Shown here piece by piece: positions 46,434 to 57,704 of a stretch of 64,000 bases of DNA. The translations under genes and the position numbers were made by a program. The notes under the pieces were generated by a model. The model had not been told where the DNA came from. It did no database searches and saw nothing but the letters and a program-made list of their open reading frames with translations. Positions within the stretch are counted from its first letter, which is position 1, and each line of letters begins with the position of its first letter. The DNA comes from Eledone cirrhosa (Eukaryota; Mollusca; Cephalopoda; Octopoda; Eledonidae), in contig OZ024745.1 in assembly GCA_964016885.1 (NCBI GenBank), positions 56,648,800 through 56,712,799 on the forward strand. The letters are read 5' to 3'.

Positions 46434-46563
46434 ATGCGTGTATATGTATGTATATGCATATATGCCGATATATATATATATATATATATATGCCGATATA
46501 TGTATATATATCGGCATATATACATATATCGGCATATATGCATATACATACATATACACGCAT
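46434..46563. repeat. palindrome built on (AT)n
   Basis: Arms 46434-46473 and 46524-46563 appear perfect over 40 bp (ATGCGTGTATATGTATG...). The centre repeats ATATGCCGATATAT and its complement two or three times. Confidence 0.85.
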
Positions 46564-46599
46564 GTAAAGGTCCCACCACGCTTTCAGATCGACTCTCTC

Positions 46600-46626
46600 C
46601 CTTTCTCTCTTTCTTTCATTCTTTCT

Positions 46627-46717
<91 letters not shown>

Positions 46718-46722
46718 CATCT
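46600..46722. repeat. (TC)n microsatellite
   Basis: CTTT variants at the left, then pure TC to about 46706. Ser-Leu and Arg-Glu frames are artefacts. Confidence 0.95.
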
Positions 46723-48002
46723 CTCTCTTCCTCCCTATACATCTGCTTGTTTCCGGTCTGATCACACACGTGTCGGTAACCCCATTTTGATTAACTTACT
46801 CTTACTCACCCCCTCTCAGTTCCGCTTTCTCCGTCTTTCTCTCTCTCTACATTCATTTTACTGAGATCTCCACGGAAAAACCTTGCCCCATCGGTACAGT
46901 ATAACTTTTTCTATTTTCTCCTCGATTACTTACTTACATGTGCAATTGTCCTGTTTTCCCAACTTCAATTCGGTATGTTTACTTCGGTTTTTCCTCTTTC
47001 CCTTGTTTTATCTTTTTCTTCCTCACTCTTCACTATCTCTTCTGTCCGTCATGGTCTTTTGATGGATAACAGGCCGCGGGCGCGCTACGGATCGATGTCC
47101 TGTTTTAAGCTCCGAAACATCTATGATCCGTAGTAAACAGCTGACGAAGGGCAACTTTCTTCTCTTGTTTACGTCCCTATTACCTTCTTACACTTCGTTT
47201 CAGTAATCACACAGCCTGCCTCGTTCTCTGTATCTGGGTGTATGTGCGTATACCACAATTTGGATGCACTTTACTAGTTGAATTCTAGATTAGCGGGAAT
47301 TCTATATTTTGAATTTACCCATCATAAGGTGTGTTTTTTTCCCATGCAGTGGGATTCCCCTATATTTTAGAGGCCACCTATCATGTTAGCGTAAAACTGA
47401 TATGTTTATTATCCCAGCAATACGCGCTAGTATGCACACACTACTGCCTAATGTATTGAGTGGAGCATACACCTGATGATGATATGCAATTGCCTGATTG
47501 TATACTATCTTCTGATAATGCGAAATGCTCTGCACACTGCAGTTTTAATAATTGTTGTTGGACAGAATATTGCACGGAAACGCAATCTATCCACGAGCTA
47601 GATACATAACATATCTTTACTCAAGCACAGTCACTGCACTCACTATTTAACCGTTATGTGTGCACTCTGAACATCGTGATCCAGTTTCACAACTACAAAC
47701 TTGTTGATTCATTGCGTAAGTGAGGCAAGGCCGGAGGTCGCTGAAATGACATCACCGAATTTCGTAAACCGTGTATATATATATATTTGCACAGTGAGAT
47801 AGAAATATATAAAATATGATTAAACATTACCAGAAAATAGGTCACCTTTTAGATTTTTCTATATAATTATCTTTCTCCTAATCTTATTCTCTGTGTATGA
47901 CTCACTCACTTCACACACATATTCTCTTTTTATATGTCCGTGTATAGTGTCCTATTTTTTTCTTTTAGTATAGATTAATTATATTTGTATACTTATTTAT
48001 CC
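46723..48002. other. pyrimidine-rich and unique non-coding DNA
   Basis: 46790-47200 is C/T-rich on plus and resembles the pyrimidine-rich parts of the repeats at 31.4 and 57.1 kb. It contains a strong hairpin at 47085-47133. The rest is featureless. Confidence 0.5.
47085..47133. repeat. strong hairpin in a pyrimidine-rich repeat
   Basis: CTACGGATC (47085-47093) pairs with GATCCGTAG (47125-47133), followed inside by GATGT with ACATC: 14 bp with a 3-nt bulge. The loop contains CTG...CCGAA. GCTGACGAAGGGC follows 9 nt later. It may be a decayed ribozyme-bearing element; the core is not complete. Confidence 0.6.
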
Positions 48003-48003
48003 C

Positions 48004-48004
<1 letters not shown>

Positions 48005-48046
<42 letters not shown>
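48005..48046. repeat. (AT)n microsatellite
   Basis: Uninterrupted TA tract. Confidence 0.9.
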
Positions 48047-48047
<1 letters not shown>

Positions 48048-48049
48048 CG

Positions 48050-49640
48050 GGAGTACAGATATATTAGAGCGTGAAATAAATGCACACAGATATTATGAGG
48101 TTGAAAGAAAGAGAAATGAATTTTAAGCGCTTCATTTCATTTTTGGTTTATGTTTACAATTTTTTTAGCGCTATCTTTTAGACGATATCTAAATCTGATA
48201 CTATATTTGAATGTCTTGTTTCAATATTTTTTTCAGATCAATACGAAATCCAAGTAATATTATAGACTTTTTCATATCAATTCGCCACATCTATGAATAA
48301 ATTAAACAATACAATATCTCGTTATATTACTGCTGCTATAGTTACTAACCTATTGTATTTTGGGCCAGTACAATGCGAGAAAAACGAATAAAATGCAACA
48401 TTAATTATGGAATGTAATATTTTATCAATAAGAAATCATGTAATTTTTTCTAGCCTTTATATATCTTGGTTTCCAAGGCATCGTATATTTATAATAGTAT
48501 GCCAGTAATAATACACCTCCTCACCACTGTGTGAATCCGATATTTAATATAGTATATTCAAATTATGTACTTTTAACAAGTCACTCCACATCCCACATTC
48601 AAGTACAGATTCTGAACAAATATTGTTGACTCGATGCTGGTGTTCTATTTGGAAAGATAACATCCAAATACCATACAATTAAATCTTACCGTCTTCAAAA
48701 AAATGTTTTGTAATTGTAATCCGCTATAAGCAAGATAAGACTGAATAGTAACGATTAGTACGCATTCTGTCATATGCTTGCTGAACTTTAGACATGTCAG
48801 TATATGTAGGATAATTTTAATATATACATACTTTCTGTACAATGAACTTTTACGACGATCACAGATTTTTGTCCTTTCATCAGAAATCGAAAACTGATAA
48901 GGATTATATTGGAAATTAAAAGGGATTGCAATGAATGTCGAACCTAATAATGAATATAAAAATTCCTTCTCTAATTTGATTTAGTTTAGTAACGTGATTA
49001 AATATCACAAATTTATCCGCAAGAAAGCATACATTATAGAAATGTGGAAGCCTACAACATTTGCTTTTTTATGACATGAAATCATTAGATCATGACTCAA
49101 ATCTCCGATATGAAAATCATAAGGTACATTCGCATATGTTACGCATAAATATTTATTTCATTTATTAATTAATACAACGAATATTATTTACCCAATTACA
49201 TTGCCAAATATATGCACTTCAGGTAAAATTGACTGGACACTTCTGTTAAATAGCACACTGTGGTGTGTAACATCTGTTATAATGATCTAATGTAGGTAGA
49301 AGAGACAAGAATCTGTGAAACTTGGAAAAGCAATCTGTTATGTTTTTCTGTGTAGAGGGCATATATCAGAACATTGAGTTATATTTTTTTCCGAGGGGCT
49401 TTGTAATTAAATAGTTTGACCTTTAATTCATTTCAAATGCGAGGAACATTGACTGTGACGAAATGTACAACCAGTCTAACAAATGTATTTTTAAATACAT
49501 ATATACTCAACTTCGCTTCTGCCCAAGCTACATGATTCAAGAACTATGACGCATGAGTTGCATAACGTATAGTGCTTTTCTAACTATTACATTATGTTTT
49601 ATTAACCTGAATATCAGTGTTACCCATACAACATAGATGG
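48050..49640. other. AT-rich non-coding DNA
   Basis: No gene or repeat recognised. A TTTCTGATGAAAGGAC (minus, around 48885) lacks a matching GAA and stem I. Confidence 0.4.
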
Positions 49641-49675
<35 letters not shown>

Positions 49676-49787
49676 TTAGTAATAATAATAAATTTGAAGA
49701 CGAAAATCCAAAAAGGCTCGATACGGATAAATATATATCAAATATATATGAACCGTAGAGCAAATATTTATTAAAATAACAGATTAA

Positions 49788-49838
49788 AGTTTAAGCAAAG
49801 AATCGCTGCTTTCACCCTTAACGGGATCTTCTGAAACT
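49788..49838 (-). ncRNA. hammerhead-like relic (left arm)
   Basis: Minus strand: stem I AGTTT/AAACT (5 bp), core CAGAAGA (C-U-G-A expected; U4 is A), stem II CCC/GGG with loop GTTAA, GAA, stem III AGCA/TGCT with a 9-nt loop, H17 T. Position U4 is normally invariant, so it is probably inactive. Confidence 0.5.
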
Positions 49839-50711
49839 AACAAAGTCAATCTGTGAACGCAGAAAGGGAATATTTCAAAAAACGTTGCAACCGGAGGAAG
49901 ACAGGAAGACGATACTTTGGTTCGTGGAAACGTTCCCTGGCAAAGAATGGGAAAAAACGAATATAATACGTCATTATTTGGAGCGGTGAAAAACAATTAC
50001 ACGCAAAGACAAAACCACGTTTATGGTATAAAAGAAGTCGTAGACAAATATTCTATTAGGTGGTTCATAGAGACGTTCTCAGGAAATGAACGGAAAAAAC
50101 GAAGATAATACGTCATATGTGGACCGGGGAGAACAAATGCTCGCAAAGAGAAAACCACGTAAATAGTATAACTGAAGTCGTAGACAAAAATTCTAACTAG
50201 GAAACCGTGCGTGTATTTGTATACCTATGACGAGTGTTTTCGCGTATGCTTGTGTATGTACGTATATGGATGCGTGTATGTATTTATTTCAATTACCTCT
50301 GTATTTTATTTACTTTATTCTTAACTCTGAAGCCGAGAATCATTCGGTTTCCTAGTTAGAATTTTAGTCTACGACTTCAGTTATACCATTTACGAGGTTT
50401 TGTCTTTGCGTGCAATTGTTCTCACCGCTCCACATATGACGTATTATCTTCGTTTTTTCCCGTTCATTTCTGAGAACGTCTCTATGAACCACCTAATAGA
50501 ATATTTGTCTACGACTTCTTTTATTCCATAAACGTGGTTTTGTCTTTACGTGTAATTGTTTTTCATAACTCCAAATAGTGACGTATTATATTCGTTTTTT
50601 CCCGTTCTTTGCCAGGGAACGTTTACACGAATCAAAGTATCGTCTTCCTGTTTTCCTCCGGTTGCAACGTTTTTGAAAAATTTACTTCTGCGTTTACAGA
50701 TTGACTTTGTT

Positions 50712-50762
50712 AGTTTCAGAAGATCCCGTTAAGTGTGAAAGCACCGATTCTTTGCTTAAAAT
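50712..50762 (+). ncRNA. hammerhead-like relic (right arm)
   Basis: Mirror of the left-arm relic: AGTTT 50712-50716, CAGAAGA 50717-50723, GAA 50737-50739, stem III AGCA (50740-50743)/TGCT (50753-50756). It carries the same U4-to-A change, with additional mismatches in stems I and II. Confidence 0.45.
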
Positions 50763-50806
50763 TAATCTGTTATTTTAATAAATATGTATATATATATATA
50801 TATATA

Positions 50807-51200
50807 TATTGGTAAACGGAATAGAAAATGCTGACAAATTGTTCACAGTTGAAAAATGGTTTAATTAGGAATAAAAGAGTATTAGTGATTGTATGGGTTA
50901 GTATTCAGTTGTGGTTTTAAGTTTTTAAGTTTTTACCGGTTGCGCATTTCTAAATGCTTTTCAAAAATAATTTTGAGATAGAGTGTCCGTGCTGTTTGCT
51001 CTGATCTGCAAACAGCACGGACACTCTATCTCAAAATTATTTTTGAAAAGCATTTAGAAATGCGCAACCGGTAAAAACTTAAAAACTTAAAACCACAACT
51101 GAATACTAACCCATACAATCACTAATACTCTTTTATTCCTAATTAAACCATTTTTCAACTGTGAACAATTTGTCAGCATTTTCTATTCCGTTTACCAATA
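50807..51200. repeat. perfect palindrome, two 193-bp arms
   Basis: Left arm 50807-50999 and right arm 51008-51200 are, as far as I can read, identical reverse complements, separated by 8 bp (TCTGATCT). (AT)n tracts lie at both ends (50779-50806 and 51239 on). It contains CAATTTGTCAGC / GCTGACAAATTG but no complete hammerhead core. No coding frame. Confidence 0.9.
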
Positions 51201-51233
51201 TATAATAACTTGTGTGTTACACCTCTATTCTTT

Positions 51234-51453
<220 letters not shown>

Positions 51454-51612
51454 ATACTTTGGGAGGGTCATGTTGCCAATAAGAAACACACGCACCAGTT
51501 GCTTTCACTTCAATTTATTATATATTTATAAATTTATAAATTTGTAAATTTATAAATTTCTGGTTGGTTGTTTGGTTCCACAACCAGATAGTTGTTTTTG
51601 TTGTTTATATAT

Positions 51613-51657
51613 AGTCATAGTCCTTTCGTCACACATTCTGTGACCTCTTCAGTGACT
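51613..51657 (-). ncRNA. type-I hammerhead ribozyme fold (left arm)
   Basis: Minus strand: stem I AGTCA (51657-51653) with TGACT (51617-51613). Core CTGAAGA 51652-51646. One extra G, then stem II GTCACA/TGTGAC with loop GAATG. GAA 51627-51625. Stem III is a single A-U pair with loop GGAC. H17 A. Core bases complete. Confidence 0.7.
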
Positions 51658-52076
51658 GGGGATTCTTTTCTTTGTTTCTGTGCCTCTCCTTTGTTCTGTC
51701 CTACGCCATTTTTTTATCTGTGTGTGTGTTGTGTGCTCAGTTTGCGCATGCGCCACATCCGGGTGTCTGTGTGTGTTTATGTTCATTTATCTATTTGTTT
51801 ATTTATTTATTTATTTATTTACATGTTATTGGTTGGTTGTTTGTTCTATGTGTGTGTGTGTGTTTTCATTTTGTCCTTAATTGTAAGTTGTGATGTTGCT
51901 GTTCCACCAATAACATGTAAATTAATAAATAAATAAACAAATATATAAATGAACATAAACACACACAGACACCCGGATGTGACGCATGCGCAAACTGAGC
52001 ACACGACACACACACAGAAACAAAATGGCGTATGACAGAACAAAGGAGAGGCACAGAAACAAAGAAAAGAATCCCC

Positions 52077-52121
52077 AGTCACTGACGAGGTCACAGAGTG
52101 TGTGACGAAAGGACTATGACT
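52077..52121 (+). ncRNA. type-I hammerhead ribozyme fold (right arm)
   Basis: Stem I AGTCA (52077-52081) with TGACT (52117-52121). Core CTGACGA 52082-52088. G89, then stem II GTCACA (52090-52095)/TGTGAC (52101-52106). GAA 52107-52109. A110-U115 around loop GGAC. H17 A52116. The variable N7 differs from the left arm (C versus A), as allowed. Confidence 0.72.
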
Positions 52122-52343
52122 ATATATAAACAACAAAAACAACTATCTGGTTGTGGAACCAACCAACCAACCAGAAATTTATAAATTTATAAATTTGTAA
52201 ATTTATAAATATATAATAAATTGAAGTGAAAGCATTTGGTGCGTGTGTTTCTTATTGGCAACATGACCCTCCCAAAGTATAACAATATCGGTTTCAACAC
52301 ACGATTTCAGATAAAGAATCTTGCTAAACAAATTCAGAAACGA

Positions 52344-52344
52344 A

Positions 52345-52375
<31 letters not shown>

Positions 52376-52430
52376 TATATATATATAAATATATACATAT
52401 ATATATACATATATACATATATATATATAC

Positions 52431-52480
<50 letters not shown>

Positions 52481-52535
52481 TTATATATATATACATTTAT
52501 ATATATATATATTTATATATACATTTATATCTGCT
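52344..52535. repeat. interrupted (AT)n microsatellite
   Basis: TA blocks with recurrent ATTTATATA and ACATATA variants. Confidence 0.9.
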
Positions 52536-52641
52536 TCGTAGAATAGAGACGTATGCGATTTCAAAGTCAGGTCGCCAAAGAAACGATTGTAATATGTCTA
52601 ATACATTTTATTCGTCGCACCACTGATTCTCCGTTTCTTAT

Positions 52642-52645
<4 letters not shown>

Positions 52646-52698
<53 letters not shown>

Positions 52699-52734
52699 GT
52701 ATGTGTGAGTGTATTAATATATGTTTGCATATAT

Positions 52735-52790
<56 letters not shown>

Positions 52791-52865
52791 ATATATACAA
52801 ACATATATGCATGTACACCCCCACTCATACACACATATATAAGTGTCCAATATATATATATATGC
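52646..52865. repeat. (AT)n tracts in imperfect inverted arrangement
   Basis: (AT)n, GTATGTGTGAGTG, (AT)n, then CACTCATACACAC and a short (AT)n. The GTGTGAGTG/CACTCATACAC pair makes the block roughly palindromic. Confidence 0.8.
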
Positions 52866-53025
52866 ATGTTATTAAGGCTAAATTGTGAGCTTTATAACTC
52901 TGGAGTTTCACCTGTCAATCTCTAGTGTAATAAGGATCACTATTTAGCCTAAATGAAATGAATATTTAAATTATAATTCCTTATTGAGAGCACTTCTAAT
53001 TCGGCCCTCAGCGCATATACACATA

Positions 53026-53157
<132 letters not shown>

Positions 53158-53501
53158 AAAACAGGGAGAAAGAGACGACTATTGGGAAGAAAAATATATT
53201 TTTTCCCTTTTTTGTTTCTCTCTCTTTTTTCTGGGTTAGAAAATGGTTAAAACGAAATGTTTTACTTTGTGTGAAGTGTTAAGGTATATATATATGATTC
53301 TGAACTGCAGCGATGAAATTTTGTATGAATTCATTTCAACTCTTCTTATTAATAACTGCATCGTTTCTGTCCAGGTAAACTGATACTTGACTGTTGAAGG
53401 GAGATTTCAAATGTAACTAGTAGTGACGTGTCTTGAAAATGGACATATTTTGACATTGTGTTCTTATCAATTACCTGCGGAAAATTTATTTAGCCACCAA
53501 G

Positions 53502-53662
53502 GACATTCATGCTGACTTTGTTGCTACATTAGATGATGTCGCTTCAGCTTTATCAACACCGCAAATGTGGGCAGATGAATATATAAGGGGAAACGAGACG
53601 TGTGTGGACGTCCTACAACTGTCACCACGGAGGATAACATTAATCATATTCACTATATGGTA
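53502..53662 (+). pseudogene. mariner-like transposase N-terminal fragment
   Basis: Frame from 53502 reads DIHADFVATLDDVASALST, then WADEYIRG. After one frameshift, from about 53602, it reads GRPTTVTTEDNINHIHYM. The order (V-A-T-L-x-x-D-A-x-x-x-x-T-v-x-x-W, then GRPxTxTTEENIxxVHxM) is that of the helix-turn-helix region of mariner transposases. No catalytic DDE region or terminal inverted repeats were found nearby. Confidence 0.7.
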
Positions 53663-53669
53663 ATGATCC

Positions 53670-55740
53670 GGTGATTAATTATAAATCAAAAACCAATTCT
53701 GTTAGTATATCTAGTTTTGCATTGTATCTCAATGTTTTCATTGCTGGACATTATCTTGCTAGTTATATCCAGAAAAATGTTTCCTTTTGGCAATATATAA
53801 CGTTATCTCTTCGGGCTACCGAATTTCATCGAAACGCCAGTTAAGTTAATATATAATACTATCGTGCTGGATGCCAACGATCGAACATGATATGGCAAAG
53901 GAAAATAGAACTATACTATTAAATCCAAAGTAGTTCGCTCGTGTAGTTTAAATTTGGCTCATTATTAGTAGCCGGAAATTTGTATCGATCACAAATAATT
54001 CAACCATAACATAAACATATGAAATGTTTTATTGTATTATATTGATCCATCAGTTTGCCACGTTGAATGAACTAACTGATCTTCAGCTGAACATCTGTCT
54101 TTCAAAATATTATCGGAGATATTTTCTATTAGGTCATTTGTATAGTGGTTACGTATCGATTGAAATCATTATGCAAATATACTTCTCCATGAGTATAATC
54201 TATTCTATACGCAAGGCTATGAGAGTATATATATATATATATATTAGTTTACAATATAATCGACATTTGCTATTCCTAGATTTCTAGGTTAGTATGTACG
54301 TGTGCGTGGGTGTATAAGTGCGTATGGGCAAGTGTGAAACTGTTTTAGAAAGTCATCAATTATTGACATTGAACTAACATTAACAATATAAAATGAAATA
54401 CGAACGTGGAAGCATATTATGCCAGATCGAATATAATCTAGGAAGGTTTAGTTGCCATATATTCTAGTAAGAATGCTAACTTAAATATACTATGGTCACT
54501 TATCGCAAGGATATTATATAGTTTCTATAAAATAAAAGATTGAAAGGACAAATCACATCGGATTGTAGTCGTTATATTGTTTCAAGAATCTCAGATATTG
54601 ATATGAGCGTCGTATGCATGAATTCTCCAAAATATGGAACAATGTGCAAAGATCATATCTCAACTAGCGCTATGAGAGATTAGGGTAATTATCCAGAGGG
54701 CTGAGAATAAATGCCCTGCACACAATTAACATATTACTATGAATGATTTCATAGCTTACTCGCTGTGTCGTGAGCACTTTATCACAATCTTGTATGGCTA
54801 CTCAATATTCTCATATCGATTCCTTGTCATGCGCTGACACATTTCTCTATGATGATAGGCCTTAATTCTCCAACGTAAAAGTCAGGGAAAGATAATAATC
54901 ATACATTATTGTCATCAGTTCACAGTGTGTCTCGTTTTATCTACACCTTGGTTCTCGATTGTTTCTGATATTTATCCATCATCCCCATAAATAGTGAGTG
55001 TGCATGGTTTTATAACTAAAGGCACATCTGACAGAGCCTCTACAATCAAAACTTTCGAAGTTCCACTCGCCTTTGAAAACGCTCCCATTATTTTCCACAG
55101 TCCAATTGGCACTTTTCTAGTTGTCCCTCTATGTAAACATTACAGTGTATGTAACATCTCTATGATCAATTTCTTTAAATACATTCCCCAAAACTGCATA
55201 TAGCATAACCAGATATTAAAGTCAGCAATCCAATACACTACCTTATTGCTATAAAATCTGTATGTTCCAGTTACTTCTTTGATGTAAGACACGCATAGTG
55301 TCTCTTAACAATACACTTTTTTTTTCGATGGTGATCAATGCCTCTAAAATTTAGTTACATAACTTTCCTAATATATTAGGTCTGAGATATAAGCTATTAA
55401 TTTGAGTATATGTTCTTTTGCCTCTCTTATGGGTAGGAGATATGAACTGTAGGTGTTCACCATTTGCATGGGAACTTTAGAAACCTTTTTTGAATTGCTT
55501 GCGAAGGCATTTCGTATCACTTACACATTAGGGAAGAAATCCGCGTGAATTGTGAAACAGATTTGCATCATTATTACAGTATTAGTCAACTCAAGTATGT
55601 GTGTGGGATGTGTGTCCCCTGAAAAAACATACATGTTCAACTTAAGTATCAAATATCCGTGACCTAGGGGAAATAAATTTCTCCCATATTAAAATAATTT
55701 CTATAGTCAGTAAAGCGATATATACATTCAGTCAGTCACA
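53670..55740. other. AT-rich non-coding DNA
   Basis: About 2 kb without recognised features. Short frames (for example 54994-55203) have no domain signature. Confidence 0.45.
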
Positions 55741-55776
55741 CAAATACATATTTATATATTTATATATATGTGTGTT

Positions 55777-55810
<34 letters not shown>

Positions 55811-56195
55811 GCATACACACATACATACCGGCACAAACATAAATAAAACTCCCTTTCCTTTACATTTCCTTCTGCTTCTTCTGATTTTCTGTAGGATATA
55901 CATGAAACCAATATATCTATCTTTATTCATACACAACACATTGTATATTGTTACGTTCACGAGCACTGACTTTTGCTTAGATATTATATACCGTTTTCCT
56001 CAAAATAATATTTCCCAAGAGTACGAGATTACTGGAGAATTTGACACAGACTCCCGCACATACATAAATACACACATGTATATATTTGTATATGAATATT
56101 TATATATGTTTGTGTATGCACACACAAAGAAACACACACATACACGCACACATACACACACAAACACACACACACATATATAAATATATGAAATA
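55741..56195. other. (AT)n and CA-rich simple repeats around a short unique patch
   Basis: (AT)n at about 55755-55805 and CA-rich 56115-56180. Frames crossing them are artefacts. Confidence 0.7.
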
Positions 56196-56650
56196 ATAGC
56201 CACATATCCTTCGACAAAGGTCGTGAACATAAATGCATCGAGTTTTCCGTTGGTAAGTAAATATTGTGCGCTACTAGAAACTGCGGCGGTAGGTGATATT
56301 TATGTGGAATGTATTAGAACGAGTGATTAGGTTTATACAGACATTGCTTTCCTGCATAACTACTCCGCCTCATTAGAGTTAGTAGATTCCAATAATGTAT
56401 TCATTAAGAGATCGTTATTCTTTCGCGATGTATATATGACTGTATGCATAAACGTATATAATGTATGTATCTATTGGTAGATGTAGAACCTCTTAGTTGT
56501 GTACAGTTGCTAGATTTCATGGATGCTACTATAGGCATACATTGTCTCATTCATACTGAAAAATGAATACATACATATGTATCTATATACACATACACAC
56601 ACACACCTATATATATATATATATATGTATGTATATTCATACATATATAT
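56196..56650. other. non-coding DNA
   Basis: Nothing recognised apart from a small AT/AC microsatellite at 56590-56652. Confidence 0.4.
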
Positions 56651-56651
56651 A

Positions 56652-56848
56652 TAACGAAGGAAGTGTCGTAATGAACCAGGTGGACCATAACGCACCAGAG
56701 TACTCGATACTTTGGGTAGTAGAGTGGGTAATAGGAAAAGAGTCACAACCCCGCCGGCAGAGCTCAAGCTGTTTCGACAGCTATTTCTGATCCAGAAATA
56801 GCTGTCGAAACGGCTAGAGCTTTGCCATCGGTGTTCTGACTCTTTTAC

Positions 56849-56852
<4 letters not shown>
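56652..56852. mobile_element. MITE-like hairpin element, copy 2
   Basis: Same family as 9395-9575: shared head (GGACCATAACGCACCAG, ACTTTGGGTAGTAGAGTGG) and terminal hairpin, here arms 56730-56789 and 56793-56852 with a 3-nt loop. Left edge meets (AT)n and right edge meets (AC)n. Arm lengths differ from copy 1 (about 60 versus 49 bp). Confidence 0.78.
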
Positions 56853-56914
<62 letters not shown>

Positions 56915-56920
56915 GTATAA
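56853..56920. repeat. (AC)n then (AT)n microsatellite
   Basis: Sits exactly between the hairpin element and the next inverted repeat. Confidence 0.95.
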
Positions 56921-57415
56921 AGTGAGGAAGAGCGAGTCAAGTCCAAAAATTTCCATGAATTTAAGTTCGGTGAAATCGTGAACGAGAGAGAATAAAGACC
57001 ATCAAACCAAACCTGCTTGAAATGTGAGCAATGCTTCCTCTTTCTCTGTATCTTTACCCTCTCTAACAGTCACTCTCTCTGTTAGCCTCTTCATCACCCT
57101 TCACTCACTCACTCTCTGTTACTACCTATCCTCCTCCTCCTTCTTCCCGTTTGACCTGTGCGTAATTATTTTCTTTCGCACACTTGACCAGGCCGGTCGG
57201 CATTTTCTCTCGCTCTCGTCTACGATTTCACAGAACTTATGTTTACCGAATTCACAGACTAGAGCCCTTCTTCCTCCCGTTAGACCTGTGCGAAATTCCT
57301 TCCTTGCTCACATTTCAACCAGGGCTGATGGTCTTTATTCTCTCTCGTTCACGATTTCACCGAACTTAAATTCATGGACATTTTTGGACTTGACTCGCTC
57401 TTCCTCACTTTTCGT
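56921..57415. repeat. inverted repeat enclosing a tandem of about 126 bp
   Basis: Arms about 56921-57020 and 57293-57415 (GAGGAAGAGCGAGTCAAGTC at left, GACTTGACTCGCTCTTCCTC at right). Inside, about 57140-57270 and 57271-57400 are tandem copies (CTTCTTCCCGTTTGACCTGTG / CTTCCTCCCGTTAGACCTGTG; ACGATTTCACAGAACTTA / ACGATTTCACCGAACTTA). The frame at 57024-57464 has no recognised domain. Confidence 0.8.
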
Positions 57416-57469
57416 TGCTTCACCATCTTTGTTTGTTTACACTCTCGCTGGTCCCTTTATTTAAATGTC

Positions 57470-57614
57470 CCAACGAATTTCTTTAGCCGTTGCTCGCACC
57501 AACCGGAGGTATATGGTCTTTAAAGCGAAGAAATACCGATGATGGTTGGAAGATCACTGATGAAGGACCACTTTATTCATATGTAACCCATTTGCAACTC
57601 CGCAGCACGTTTAT

Positions 57615-57617
<3 letters not shown>
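57470..57617 (+). repeat. third copy of the 31-kb duplicated repeat
   Basis: Shares GCTCGCACCAACC, TACC(A/G)ATGATGGTTGG, ATCACTGATGAAGGAC and CATATGTAACCCAT with 31190-31310 and 31715-31830, and like them ends in TTCTCAT plus (AT)n (57618-57670). Confidence 0.75.
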
Positions 57618-57665
<48 letters not shown>

Positions 57666-57704
57666 TATAGAGGGAGAGATACATATATGTATTATATAAT
57701 TATT

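Larger units (their letters stand above)
49763..50785. mobile_element. large inverted-repeat element with hammerhead-like relics
   Basis: Arms about 49763-50207 and 50345-50785, some 440 bp each, with a 137-bp spacer (left arm ends TTCTAACTAGGAAACCG, right starts CGGTTTCCTAGTTAGAA). Within each arm a block with TATTCGTTTTTTCCCGTTC (plus in the right arm) is itself repeated twice at about 180-bp spacing, so each arm is an internal tandem. Short (AT)n tracts lie on both outer sides. Arms differ by substitutions and small indels. Confidence 0.85.
51449..52290. mobile_element. inverted-repeat element with paired hammerhead folds
   Basis: Arms about 51449-51838 and 51908-52290 (TTGTTATACTTTGGGAGGGT at left, CCCTCCCAAAGTATAACAA at right), some 385 bp each, with a spacer of about 70 bp. 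Arms share AATTTATAAATTTATAAAT repeats, GTCACACA..TGTGACC and TTTGCGCATGCG. They differ at scattered sites (for example CGCCACATCC and CGTCACATCC). A long (AT)n is at the left and another AT-rich block at the right (52344 on). A single-arm relative lies at 36455-36690. Confidence 0.88.

Noticed and set aside
48850..48910. CTGATGAAAGGAC on minus as a hammerhead
   Set aside because: GAA is replaced by TAA and neither stem I nor stem II closes convincingly.
50807..51200. Hammerhead core in the perfect palindrome (CTGACAA...GAAA near 50830)
   Set aside because: G8 is replaced and the flanks do not pair as stem I or stem III.
54994..55203. 69-residue frame starting MSVHGFITKG
   Set aside because: Too short, no motif, and no context supporting a gene.
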